The notes beneath the pieces were generated by a model. That model was not told the DNA's origin, searched no databases, and was given only the letters and a program-made list of their open reading frames with translations. Made by a program: the position numbers and the translations under genes. Of a stretch of DNA of 64,000 nt, positions 17,760-25,471 are shown in pieces (positions within the stretch are counted from its first letter, which is position 1; each line of letters starts with the position of its first letter). Source of the stretch: Gluconobacter sp. P1C6_b (lineage in GTDB: Bacteria; Pseudomonadota; Alphaproteobacteria; Acetobacterales; Acetobacteraceae). Where the stretch lies: positions 99,864 through 163,863 of the forward strand of contig NZ_JACRVU010000006.1 of assembly GCF_018811945.1 (NCBI RefSeq), written 5' to 3'.

Positions 17760-19619
17760 TTAAGTAGTAGTTCCCTTTTGCAGTCTTTCCTGTCTCCATG
17801 ACGAACATAAATTTTCCCATGTCTGCTTGGTGTTCGAGTCAATTCGGTCATCAACCGACATGCTCTGAAGACTTTCTTCAACAAAAACTGCAGATGCTGT
17901 GTGATATTTTGAAATAATGTCCTGCATCGCTTCTGAGACGCCAGGAATTTCTATAAGACGACGCATTTCGGTATGTATGTCTTCAGATAGTCGGGAAACA
18001 GTGGATTTTCCTTCCACTTTAAAAGTCTGCGCGAATAGATCGAAAATGGCAGGGTTATTGTATCTGAAATGTTTATTTTTAATGACCCCTTTGCCGTCAT
18101 TCTCTCCACGAGAAAATTTCCAGATATATTCTTCGAAGGAGCGCAGGTGGTAGTGACAGACATGAGCCCATTCCGTCGGGGTTTGCGTAAAATTCAAATC
18201 TTCATTTGTCGTCTGATTCTGGGAATAAATATTTCCATCTACGGTCGCATATATTCTTCCAGTGTATGAGCATTCCGGGTGGTGTGCGTAGGAATAGTTG
18301 AACAGATTCGTTTTAAAAATGGACTTAACAAGAGGATGTTTGTCGCCTTCTATGAAGCGTTCTGCAGACAACCCGTTTGACCATGTCAAATGGTTGTTGG
18401 GATAATACACTCTCCAGTTCAGAGAAAAGCAGTCTACGCCCTGCTCGTCTCGGGCAGAAATAATAGGAATTATGCTATTTTTACTTCCTTGTGATGGAAG
18501 AATGGCTTCGTCGATATCGACAACCGCGCACCAGCGGAAATCAAGAATTTCAGGAAGCGTTGTCAAAGCATGATTATAGGCTTTGTACTGCATATTGATG
18601 CCAGGAATATGATTCCCGGTATTGTTGATCCAGGTAATTTCCCCATTTTCCGCAAGAACTTTCAGGAGGGCATCAGAACCATCCGTATTGTCATTGGTAT
18701 AAATAAAGAAATCTTTTATTCCGATGACGCGGTGGTGTGCTATCCATTCCAGAAAGTAAATCCCTTCATCCCGGGCTGTTGCCAGTAGAGCAATGTCCTT
18801 TCGGCTTTCAATGGCTTCCCGGGCGATGCCAAGGATTACAGATCCCCAGTAAATTCCGTTTCCGCGATCCCTGATATGTCCATATCCCAGGAAATCATAT
18901 TCGCCTGCGGCTTTTCTGATGGAACGACTGTTTCTACGCACATTCCATTGTGCCAGTTCCAGGAGTGCCCTGTGGACCCATTCTGCGTGAGGGATATGGT
19001 TGATTATTTCAAGGATATTGAAATAATTCTCGTCGGGGAGGTTCAGGAAGGCAGTTGTGAGGATTTTGGAAAAAATTCTGCGGCGTGTTGTGTTCAGGGA
19101 TCGGGCAAACAGGTTAAAAAGTTCGACCCGGATATTTTTATTCGATAGGCTTATTTCGTGAATTGTTTTTTCAATATTATTTTTATTTAAGATAAAATTA
19201 TTTATATCGCCAAATATTTTTGCGGATTTTTCTTCTAACGCAGTCTGATACGGGAATAGAGAAAAAACTTCCCACTCCCGGCTTTCGTCTCGATTGAAGG
19301 CAAGATTTCCAAAAGGATCTGCTGAAAAAAACTTTTTTTCTTCAAGAGAAAGAAGGGATAACTGGTTATTGTTCTGGAATCCGGTTTCAAAGACGAAAAA
19401 CCTGTCCTTGAAGAGGACGTTTTCTTCAGGACGAATTCTTTCCACGTCCTCCCCGATATTGATGGGTGCAATAATGAAGAAAGCTGGATTTTCGGCGGAT
19501 TGGGCAATAACGACGTCAATATAGGACGCCTGCTTTTCGGTTGAATGTTTTAAGGTACGCTCTTCGGAGCAGAAAAATAGAGTGGTTCCATGAAAGGTTT
19601 TTAAATGGAAGAATTCCAT
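17760..19619 (-). CDS. Glycosyltransferase (GT2/GT92-like), AT-rich gene
   Basis: The 619-residue product has an N-terminal region of about 270 residues with no family I recognise. A glycosyltransferase domain follows with LLATARDEGIYFLEWIAHH, FFIYTNDNTDGSDALL and VVDIDEAILPS, whose Asp-x-Asp binds the metal-sugar nucleotide in GT-A enzymes. The C-terminal part carries a His/Tyr/Trp-rich stretch (EWAHVCHYHLRSFEEYIW) typical of this family. The gene is clearly richer in A and T than its neighbours and uses more AT-ending codons, a sign of horizontal transfer. AGAGGAG precedes the ATG. It probably decorates a surface polysaccharide; the acceptor is unknown. Confidence 0.82.
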   Translation of the reverse strand: MEFFHLKTFHGTTLFFCSEERTLKHSTEKQASYIDVVIAQSAENPAFFIIAPINIGEDVERIRPEENVLFKDRFFVFETGFQNNNQLSLLSLEEKKFFSADPFGNLAFNRDESREWEVFSLFPYQTALEEKSAKIFGDINNFILNKNNIEKTIHEISLSNKNIRVELFNLFARSLNTTRRRIFSKILTTAFLNLPDENYFNILEIINHIPHAEWVHRALLELAQWNVRRNSRSIRKAAGEYDFLGYGHIRDRGNGIYWGSVILGIAREAIESRKDIALLATARDEGIYFLEWIAHHRVIGIKDFFIYTNDNTDGSDALLKVLAENGEITWINNTGNHIPGINMQYKAYNHALTTLPEILDFRWCAVVDIDEAILPSQGSKNSIIPIISARDEQGVDCFSLNWRVYYPNNHLTWSNGLSAERFIEGDKHPLVKSIFKTNLFNYSYAHHPECSYTGRIYATVDGNIYSQNQTTNEDLNFTQTPTEWAHVCHYHLRSFEEYIWKFSRGENDGKGVIKNKHFRYNNPAIFDLFAQTFKVEGKSTVSRLSEDIHTEMRRLIEIPGVSEAMQDIISKYHTASAVFVEESLQSMSVDDRIDSNTKQTWENLCSSWRQERLQKGTTT

Positions 19620-19653
19620 TCCATTATTCTCCTCTAGAATAGACTACATAAGA

Positions 19654-20313
19654 TCATTGTTTACTTTTATATTCAAGAGGGTCTTTGGAATGTGAGGGCA
19701 TGCAGTTTGCCACGGAGACTGATGGATCCAGCATCTCGGTCTGCCAACCTGTTTGCGTGAATTTCAACGCGACTGGAACGGCATTGGGAAGGCGTATGTC
19801 GACCGGAAGGTTCATCGCATGTCGCAGCCCCCTGAACAGGGCACCATGCGCAACAATCAGGGGAATATCGGAGTTTGCCAGTGCAGCATTCACGGCCAGG
19901 CGGGCTCTGTCCGTCAAGGCTCCAAAGCTTTCGGCATCTTCGGGGGTAAGCCCGTCTTCAATCCATGGTCTGTACCAGTCCCCCATGGGGGTGCCTTCCT
20001 GAATTCCGAAGCAGACTTCCTGTAAATTATCATCCACATGCAGAGGGAGGGTGAGACCTGTGTAGTCCTGAATTGTTTTCTGAACAGTTTCTGCCGTGAC
20101 GAAAGCGCGTGTCAGAGGAGAGGACACGATACGGGCGAAAGGTCTTTGCCCGTTGTCGAAAAGGCTGGCGAGAACCCTCCCAGCCTGCAGGGCCTGTTGT
20201 CGGCCGGTTTCATTGAGCGGAATATCGGTCCGCCCCTGTGCCAGTCCCTGACGGTTCCAGTCTGTCTCACCGTGACGAAGATACCAGTAGGGCTTGGGGG
20301 CAATCTGCGACAT
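19654..20313 (-). CDS. Histidine phosphatase family protein
   Basis: The 219-residue cytosolic protein belongs to the branch-1 histidine phosphatase superfamily (phosphoglycerate mutase-like). It starts with YLRHGETDWNRQGLAQGRTD, in which His14 of RHGE is the phospho-accepting residue. It also has SSPLTRAFVTAET (second Arg) and LIVAHGALFRGL (second catalytic His). It is probably a phosphatase rather than a glycolytic mutase, as in GpmB-type proteins; the substrate cannot be assigned. The gene lies 49 bp downstream of prs on the same strand and may be cotranscribed with it. Confidence 0.88.
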   Translation of the reverse strand: MSQIAPKPYWYLRHGETDWNRQGLAQGRTDIPLNETGRQQALQAGRVLASLFDNGQRPFARIVSSPLTRAFVTAETVQKTIQDYTGLTLPLHVDDNLQEVCFGIQEGTPMGDWYRPWIEDGLTPEDAESFGALTDRARLAVNAALANSDIPLIVAHGALFRGLRHAMNLPVDIRLPNAVPVALKFTQTGWQTEMLDPSVSVANCMPSHSKDPLEYKSKQ

Positions 20314-20362
20314 GGGAAAGTCCGTTCACGAAGGCTGGACCGTGAAGCGGGCCGATGAAAAA

Positions 20363-21295
20363 TCAGTCAAAGAGAGAAGAGACCGAGCTTTCATCGGCAA
20401 CGGCGCTCATCGCCCGGGCCAGCAGGTTGGCTGTGGTGATCTGACGGATGTTCGGGGTTTCAAGAAGAGCCTCGGTTGCCGGAATACTGTCAGTCAGCGT
20501 CAGCATGTTCAGCGGACTGTCTTTCACGCGCTGGCAAGCATTGCCAGTCAGAACGCCGTGAGTAACATAGGCCTCAACGCCTTCCGCGCCACGGCTCATG
20601 AGGGCGTTGGCGGCGTTGCACAGCGATCCGCCACTGTCGATGATGTCGTCCACCAGCACGCAGTAGCGGCCGGCGACATCACCGATGACGTTCATGACTT
20701 CCGAGACACCAGCGCGTTCGCGACGTTTGTCGATGATCGCGAGATCCACGTTCAGACGCTGCGCGAGCTGACGGGCACGGACCACACCGCCGACGTCTGG
20801 CGAAACGATGATGAGTTCGCGGTCCGGAAGGCGGGTCTTCAGGTCACGCACGAAGAGCGGCGCGGCATAGAGATTGTCGGTCGGGATGTCGAAAAAGCCC
20901 TGAATCTGCATGGCGTGCAGATCCATCGTCAGGATGCGGTTTGCGCCAGCTTCGGTCAGCAGGTTCGCCACCAGCTTGGCGCTGATCGGAGTGCGGGGGC
21001 CGGATTTGCGATCCTGCCGGGCATAGCCGAAATATGGCATGACAGCCGTGACACGCCTGGCTGACCCGCGGCGCAGCGCGTCCAGCATGACCAGCAGTTC
21101 CATGAGATGGTCGTTCGTCGGCATGCAGGTGCTCTGCACGACGAAGACATCCTCCCCGCGGACGTTTTCCTGAATCTCGACGAACACCTCGCCATCGGCG
21201 AAGCGTTTCACCACGGTCTTGCACAGCGGCATCCGCAGTTCATGGGCGACCGCACGGGCCAGCGGCAGGTTACTGTTGCAGGCTACGATCTTCAT
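20363..21295 (-). CDS. prs: Ribose-phosphate pyrophosphokinase
   Basis: Prs makes PRPP from ribose 5-phosphate and ATP for purine, pyrimidine, NAD, His and Trp synthesis. It has 310 residues, a normal length. Visible motifs are [18 protein letters not shown] near 29, [12 protein letters not shown] near 94, the metal-binding segment [16 protein letters not shown] and the PRPP loop [17 protein letters not shown] near 215. It is a single essential enzyme gene; the AT-poor gap upstream contains the terminator of the preceding barrel gene. Confidence 0.95.
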   Translation of the reverse strand: MKIVACNSNLPLARAVAHELRMPLCKTVVKRFADGEVFVEIQENVRGEDVFVVQSTCMPTNDHLMELLVMLDALRRGSARRVTAVMPYFGYARQDRKSGPRTPISAKLVANLLTEAGANRILTMDLHAMQIQGFFDIPTDNLYAAPLFVRDLKTRLPDRELIIVSPDVGGVVRARQLAQRLNVDLAIIDKRRERAGVSEVMNVIGDVAGRYCVLVDDIIDSGGSLCNAANALMSRGAEGVEAYVTHGVLTGNACQRVKDSPLNMLTLTDSIPATEALLETPNIRQITTANLLARAMSAVADESSVSSLFD

Positions 21296-21389
21296 AAAAA
21301 ACGGCCTCGTCCGGTGTCCGACAGGGAAGTTGCTGGCCTTCTAACAGTGCAGGGCCGCCCTGTCATCCATCCAGATTTATTCTTTATGC

Positions 21390-21430
21390 GTACCTGTCGG
21401 TCGGCGTCTGCATGACGTGCCGACCGGGTA
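21390..21430 (-). terminator. Hairpin between the barrel gene and prs, candidate terminator
   Basis: GTACC-TGTCGGTCGGC and GCCGACCGGGTAC are inverted arms around a 13-nt loop, 18 bp after the stop of the leftward barrel gene. On the minus strand AAAGAATAAAT follows instead of a T run, so termination is only probable. Confidence 0.5.
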
Positions 21431-21447
21431 CACTTCCTCTGATGGTC

Positions 21448-22338
21448 TCAGAACTGCCAAGCCAGTCCGGCATGCAGCTTCAGACCGTTTGTCAGGCCGC
21501 TGGAAACGTCTGAATAGGAATAGGAATGCTCTAATCCCATGCTGGTTTCGGCATTCCGGTTGCGGCCATAGGAAATATACGAATAGTCGCCACCTGCCGT
21601 CAGATGAAGCCGTCGGGTCATGCGGTAATCCACGCCAAGACCACCTTCCCAAAGGGGGCGGGGCTGTTTGTTATACGAGATGCCGGAATTTAGGACCTCA
21701 GCCCATCCGAAGCGTCCACGAAGGACGAGGCGGGATGTGAGAGCATAATCGGCCTTCAACCCTGCGCCGGCAAAATAAAGTCCGTATCCATATCCGAAAT
21801 CGCCGTCACTGCCACTGGTGGTATACCCGCCCTGGATGAAGGGCGTCAGGAGAAAACTGTTGGAGAGCAGAAGGAAACCTTTGCCGATTTCTCCACGATT
21901 GTCGGTGCCGTTGGAGCTGTCGTTTCCACCGGCCGAGAATCCATACGGAGCAGAAAGGTTGGAATAAGCGCGATAGCGTGACTTGTAGTTTCTCTGGCCA
22001 TCTTCAAGTGAGAAATGCAGGGCACCGTAAAGGTTCTCCATTCCGAAAGCATTGAACATGACCGATGCATCAACCTGAAATCCTGGGGTCCAGCCAATGG
22101 TGCGGTACCGCGAAGAGCTTGCGGATTCCTCGGTGAAGCCGGAACGGCCGGATGTGCCCTGCTCCGTCATGCGGGTATTGTAACCGCTGACGCTGTTACG
22201 GAACGTGCCTGTCATCGAAAGGCCGATCTCACGGTTTACGGCGATGACCGGTGCCGGGTCCGCAAAGGCGGACATGACAGGTACACAGGCGGCGCAAAGG
22301 GCTAGACTGGACAGCAGTAGATGGCATGAGGGACGCAT
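21448..22338 (-). CDS. Outer membrane beta-barrel protein, unknown function
   Basis: The protein has 296 residues from the ATG at 22338, which has GGAG 8 bases upstream; an upstream in-frame start at 22374 lacks one. A signal peptide ends near SAFA. The mature part alternates aromatic and polar residues in short strands with Gly/Ser/Asn-rich turns (for example GYGYGLYFAGAGLKADYAL and HLTAGGDYSYISYGR). It ends with KLHAGLAWQF, whose final Phe is the usual Bam signal. The protein is probably a monomeric barrel of about 10 to 12 strands. I cannot assign a substrate. Confidence 0.78.
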   Translation of the reverse strand: MRPSCHLLLSSLALCAACVPVMSAFADPAPVIAVNREIGLSMTGTFRNSVSGYNTRMTEQGTSGRSGFTEESASSSRYRTIGWTPGFQVDASVMFNAFGMENLYGALHFSLEDGQRNYKSRYRAYSNLSAPYGFSAGGNDSSNGTDNRGEIGKGFLLLSNSFLLTPFIQGGYTTSGSDGDFGYGYGLYFAGAGLKADYALTSRLVLRGRFGWAEVLNSGISYNKQPRPLWEGGLGVDYRMTRRLHLTAGGDYSYISYGRNRNAETSMGLEHSYSYSDVSSGLTNGLKLHAGLAWQF

Positions 22339-22436
22339 CAGGAACTCCGGTAAAAGGTCGGAGTCCCATAACAAGAAATATTACTTAACGATACCAAGAG
22401 TTACATTTTGCGGACAGAAATCTGTTTCTGCCAGTC

Positions 22437-23372
22437 TCAGGCCGCTTTTTTCGGTGCGGGCTTTGTCTCCGGGAGGGGGGCGTGGTTACGGCCTGAATAG
22501 TTGGTGACGATGGTGCGTACGCCCTGTGCGGCTTCGTCGGCGGCCATGTCGGCGGTATCGCCCCAGGCTCCGTCCAGCGAATGGGGTGCGATGTCGTGAA
22601 GCTGGGTCGCGGCGCCGGCTTCCTTTCCATCCGGTGTCAGGACATGCCAGACGATCTCGATATGATCGACGGCATGTCCGGTACTGCCTGGCGCGCCCGT
22701 TTTGAGATCGACCGTGCCGCGGACGATGAAATCCGCGCCCTTTTCGGCCGTTGTCACCGTGTTGGTCTTGTCCGGCAGCGCCGCATAGAAGGCGCGGGCC
22801 AGGGCGATGTTTCCGTCTCCGGGGGCGCCGGTGACACCTTTGAAGCAGATCTTTGCCGGCCGGTTCATGAGACTGTGCGGGTCCTGCTGCATCATGTTGG
22901 CCTGAATGCCCGTCAGCAGGTTCGCCAGCTGGGGGGCCTCCTGAACGGCGGCGCCCTGAAGTGCCAGCCTGTCGCCAGCGCTCCATCCCGCCATATCCAC
23001 GGCAGGACCATCCGTTTCCGCCCGGATTTTTCCTTCCGGTGTCATGATGACGTAATGGGGCACGACGGCGCCGCTCCGTGTGGCCGCGCTCATTTTCAGC
23101 CACCAGTCCCCCTTCTTGCGAGGCTGGGCGATGGCCGGGACGGACTGGCCGACCATCGCCTGCGCCATGTCATGGGCCCAGAGGGCGGCGGCATCGTCAG
23201 ACAGCAGGGAATCCGTGGGCGTTGGAACGGCCAGCCGGGCCGGAGGCAGATTGGCCGCCGTCAGATATCTGGCCTGCTGCCCCGGATCGGCGAACGGCCG
23301 CGAAAGGCTGAAGCATCCCCCCAGAACAAGGGGAAAGCAGAGAGGGAGCAGGACAGGACAGAGGCGACGCAT
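22437..23372 (-). CDS. Lipoprotein of unknown function
   Basis: The 311-residue product has a lipoprotein signal peptide ending LGGC (Cys20). The mature protein shows no family that I recognise. Features seen are a WWLKMSAATRSG segment near 90, a second half of mixed alpha/beta character (about 165-285) and a Pro/Lys-rich tail PLPETKPAPKKAA. CGGAG precedes the ATG. It follows the TonB-like gene on the same strand with a 77-bp gap, so the two might form one unit involved in the envelope. Confidence 0.75.
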   Translation of the reverse strand: MRRLCPVLLPLCFPLVLGGCFSLSRPFADPGQQARYLTAANLPPARLAVPTPTDSLLSDDAAALWAHDMAQAMVGQSVPAIAQPRKKGDWWLKMSAATRSGAVVPHYVIMTPEGKIRAETDGPAVDMAGWSAGDRLALQGAAVQEAPQLANLLTGIQANMMQQDPHSLMNRPAKICFKGVTGAPGDGNIALARAFYAALPDKTNTVTTAEKGADFIVRGTVDLKTGAPGSTGHAVDHIEIVWHVLTPDGKEAGAATQLHDIAPHSLDGAWGDTADMAADEAAQGVRTIVTNYSGRNHAPLPETKPAPKKAA

Positions 23373-23449
23373 CGGGGCTCCGGTAACAGGACAGTGACCC
23401 GGTGGACTGTATGGGATTGCGGCTCCGTTGTCGAAGCCGTGCGCCCTCC

Positions 23450-24568
23450 TTACCGGCGGATCAGGATGTAGTTGATCGTCACGTCGATGTCGAAATGGTC
23501 GCCCTTCATGTCCGGCGGCACTGGCGGCAGATGCGCGCCCTGGAACATGCCGGTCGTCGCGGCATCCAGCGAGTACGAGCCGGACTGGCTCATCAGCCGG
23601 ACGGACTTCACATGGCCCGAACGGTCCAGAACCACATGCACCGAGGACGGACCATCCTCGCCAGCGCGGGCAGCCTCTTCCGGATAGTACATGTGAGCCC
23701 GGATCCAGCGGTCGATTTCCCCGCCGTAATCCTCGCTGACGCCCTTGACGCTCGTGCGGGTCTGATACGGCGCGTTGATGGCGCCGTTCATGCTGAGCGG
23801 TCCCAAGGACATGTCGATCGGGCCGCCGGAACCGGACGCACGCCCACGACGGCGGCGATAGGGCGAGGGCTGCTCGCCGAACGACAGATCCATTGGATGC
23901 GCGAAGGGGTTGTTCCGGTCGGAGCGGACGGAACGCTGCGAGCGATGGGCATGTGGGGATGTCTGCTGGCTGCGCTGGCTCGGGGCCGTACCCGGGGTGA
24001 CGGGGGCCGGGGTCGGCGCTGTCTTGGGCAGTTCGGCCGAGGGTTCCTGTGGGACGTCAGGTGCGGAGGGCGTCTCGGGGGTCGGGACGGCCGGTGTGGG
24101 AGTGGACTGTTCCTTCTGGGGCTGCTGCTGGTTTTCCTGTGTTTCTTCCGGGCTCTGGGCGGAAGGGGGAGGCGGAGCGCCGCCCTCGTCCCGCGCCCGG
24201 GGACCGCGCATGCTGCTTTTCGATGGCGGCGTATCGAAGACCATTTCGACCTGCGGCTGTTCCTGCCCGGCAGGCGAGCCATGCATGCCGTGATGCTGCA
24301 TCAGAAGGAGCGCCAGAACGGCCGCGTGCAGCCCCGCCGAGAAAATGAACGGAACCGTCGGCCCATTTTCGACGATGGTCTGTGGCCGCATCATCGGCGT
24401 CAGGACCGGCCGCACCGGAACCGATGGCGGAACGTAATCCCTCAGTCGCTCCCGGGTTCCGGCGGGGGCGTGCTGCGGGCGTGCGGATGCGGTCCGCGCC
24501 GAGGGGGCGAAGAGCTGGGGTTCGCGCTTCTGCGGCTTTCCAGACGTGACGGTAACCGTTCCGCTCAT
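23450..24568 (-). CDS. TonB-family energy transducer-like protein
   Basis: The 372-residue protein has a long N-terminal cytoplasmic part, one membrane helix (about 70-90, FIFSAGLHAAVLALLLM), a Pro/Gln/Glu/Thr-rich periplasmic stretch (about 120-215) and a C-terminal TonB-like domain. That domain has YGGEIDRWIRAHMYYPEEAARAGEDG, SVHVVLDRSGHVKSVRLMSQSGS and a last beta strand. The layout is that of TonB/TolA proteins. The N-terminal cytoplasmic extension of about 70 residues is unusual. No exbB or exbD is adjacent. An in-frame GTG at 24577 would add three residues. Confidence 0.8.
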   Translation of the reverse strand: MSGTVTVTSGKPQKREPQLFAPSARTASARPQHAPAGTRERLRDYVPPSVPVRPVLTPMMRPQTIVENGPTVPFIFSAGLHAAVLALLLMQHHGMHGSPAGQEQPQVEMVFDTPPSKSSMRGPRARDEGGAPPPPSAQSPEETQENQQQPQKEQSTPTPAVPTPETPSAPDVPQEPSAELPKTAPTPAPVTPGTAPSQRSQQTSPHAHRSQRSVRSDRNNPFAHPMDLSFGEQPSPYRRRRGRASGSGGPIDMSLGPLSMNGAINAPYQTRTSVKGVSEDYGGEIDRWIRAHMYYPEEAARAGEDGPSSVHVVLDRSGHVKSVRLMSQSGSYSLDAATTGMFQGAHLPPVPPDMKGDHFDIDVTINYILIRR

Positions 24569-24805
24569 ACGCGGCACAGCCCGTCTGGAAATGACCTGGC
24601 AGAAAACAGCCGGTCGGCGAAGAGAAGGTGGCGTCGCATCATCGCCAGACCTTTTGCACCAGGGCGGTCGGGGTTGTCATCCGGCAGGCTGGTTATCCGG
24701 GGCTGGGGGTGGGCGTCTGTATTGGCGTATCATGGCAGTAATGCGAGACCCAAGAAAGACACAAAGAGTCACGCGAACCTTAACTTCCGGAAAGGCATGC
24801 TCCTG

Positions 24806-25456
24806 ATGGCTGATTCTACCACGCTGTTTCTGGGTGCGGATCCCGATCTTGCAGCCGTTATCGCCCGTATCGGGCCATGCACGCTGCGTGGTGATAACGG
24901 GCAGGAACCCTATGATGCCCTTCTGCGGGCCATTGCCGGCCAGCAGCTGCATGGCGCGGCGGCGCGGAAAATATTCGGTCGCCTGTGTCTTCTTGGCGCG
25001 CAGGAGAGCGTTGACGGACCGCCCCCGTCGCCAGAACGGATTCTGTCCCTCTCCGAAGAAAGCCTGCGGGCCTGCGGTCTTTCCGGAAACAAGCTTTTGG
25101 CCATGAAAGGCCTCGCGCAGGGCCGCCTGGATGGTCTCGTCCCCAGTCGCGCCGAGGCCTCCGACATGACGGATGAAGAGCTGATCGCGCGTCTCGTCAC
25201 CCTGCGGGGCATCGGGCGATGGACGGTCGAGATGCTCCTGATGTTCACGCTCAACCGGCCCGATGTGATGCCGGTCGATGATTTTGGTGTGCGGGAGGGA
25301 TGGAGACGGATCCGGAAAATGGACCTGCCTCCCAAACCGAAAGCGCTGAAAGAGGAGACGGAACGTTTCGCCCCCCATCGCTCGACGCTGGCCTGGTATT
25401 GCTGGCGTGTGGCCGAGGAAGGGAAGAAAACGGCGCCTAATCCGCTAACCTCGTGA
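24806..25456 (+). CDS. alkA: DNA-3-methyladenine glycosylase II (AlkA-like)
   Basis: This base-excision enzyme removes alkylated purines from DNA. It has 216 residues from ATG 24806, which has GGAAAGG 11 bases upstream; the frame is open for 1.4 kb upstream but that part is antisense to the TonB-like gene. Seen are the substrate-pocket segment YDALLRAIAGQQLHGAAARKIF, the helix-hairpin-helix LRGIGRWTVEMLL (133-145) and the catalytic region PVDDFGVREGWRR with Asp159 at the AlkA Asp238 position. It lacks the N-terminal AlkA domain, like many bacterial short forms. Confidence 0.9.
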   Translation: MADSTTLFLGADPDLAAVIARIGPCTLRGDNGQEPYDALLRAIAGQQLHGAAARKIFGRLCLLGAQESVDGPPPSPERILSLSEESLRACGLSGNKLLAMKGLAQGRLDGLVPSRAEASDMTDEELIARLVTLRGIGRWTVEMLLMFTLNRPDVMPVDDFGVREGWRRIRKMDLPPKPKALKEETERFAPHRSTLAWYCWRVAEEGKKTAPNPLTS

Positions 25457-25471
25457 GTCCTGCCTTCGGGG

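Noticed and set aside
23402..24805. Upstream extension of the AlkA-like gene (684-codon frame)
   Set aside because: The extension is antisense to the TonB-like gene; the glycosylase fold and its ribosome binding site fit ATG 24806.
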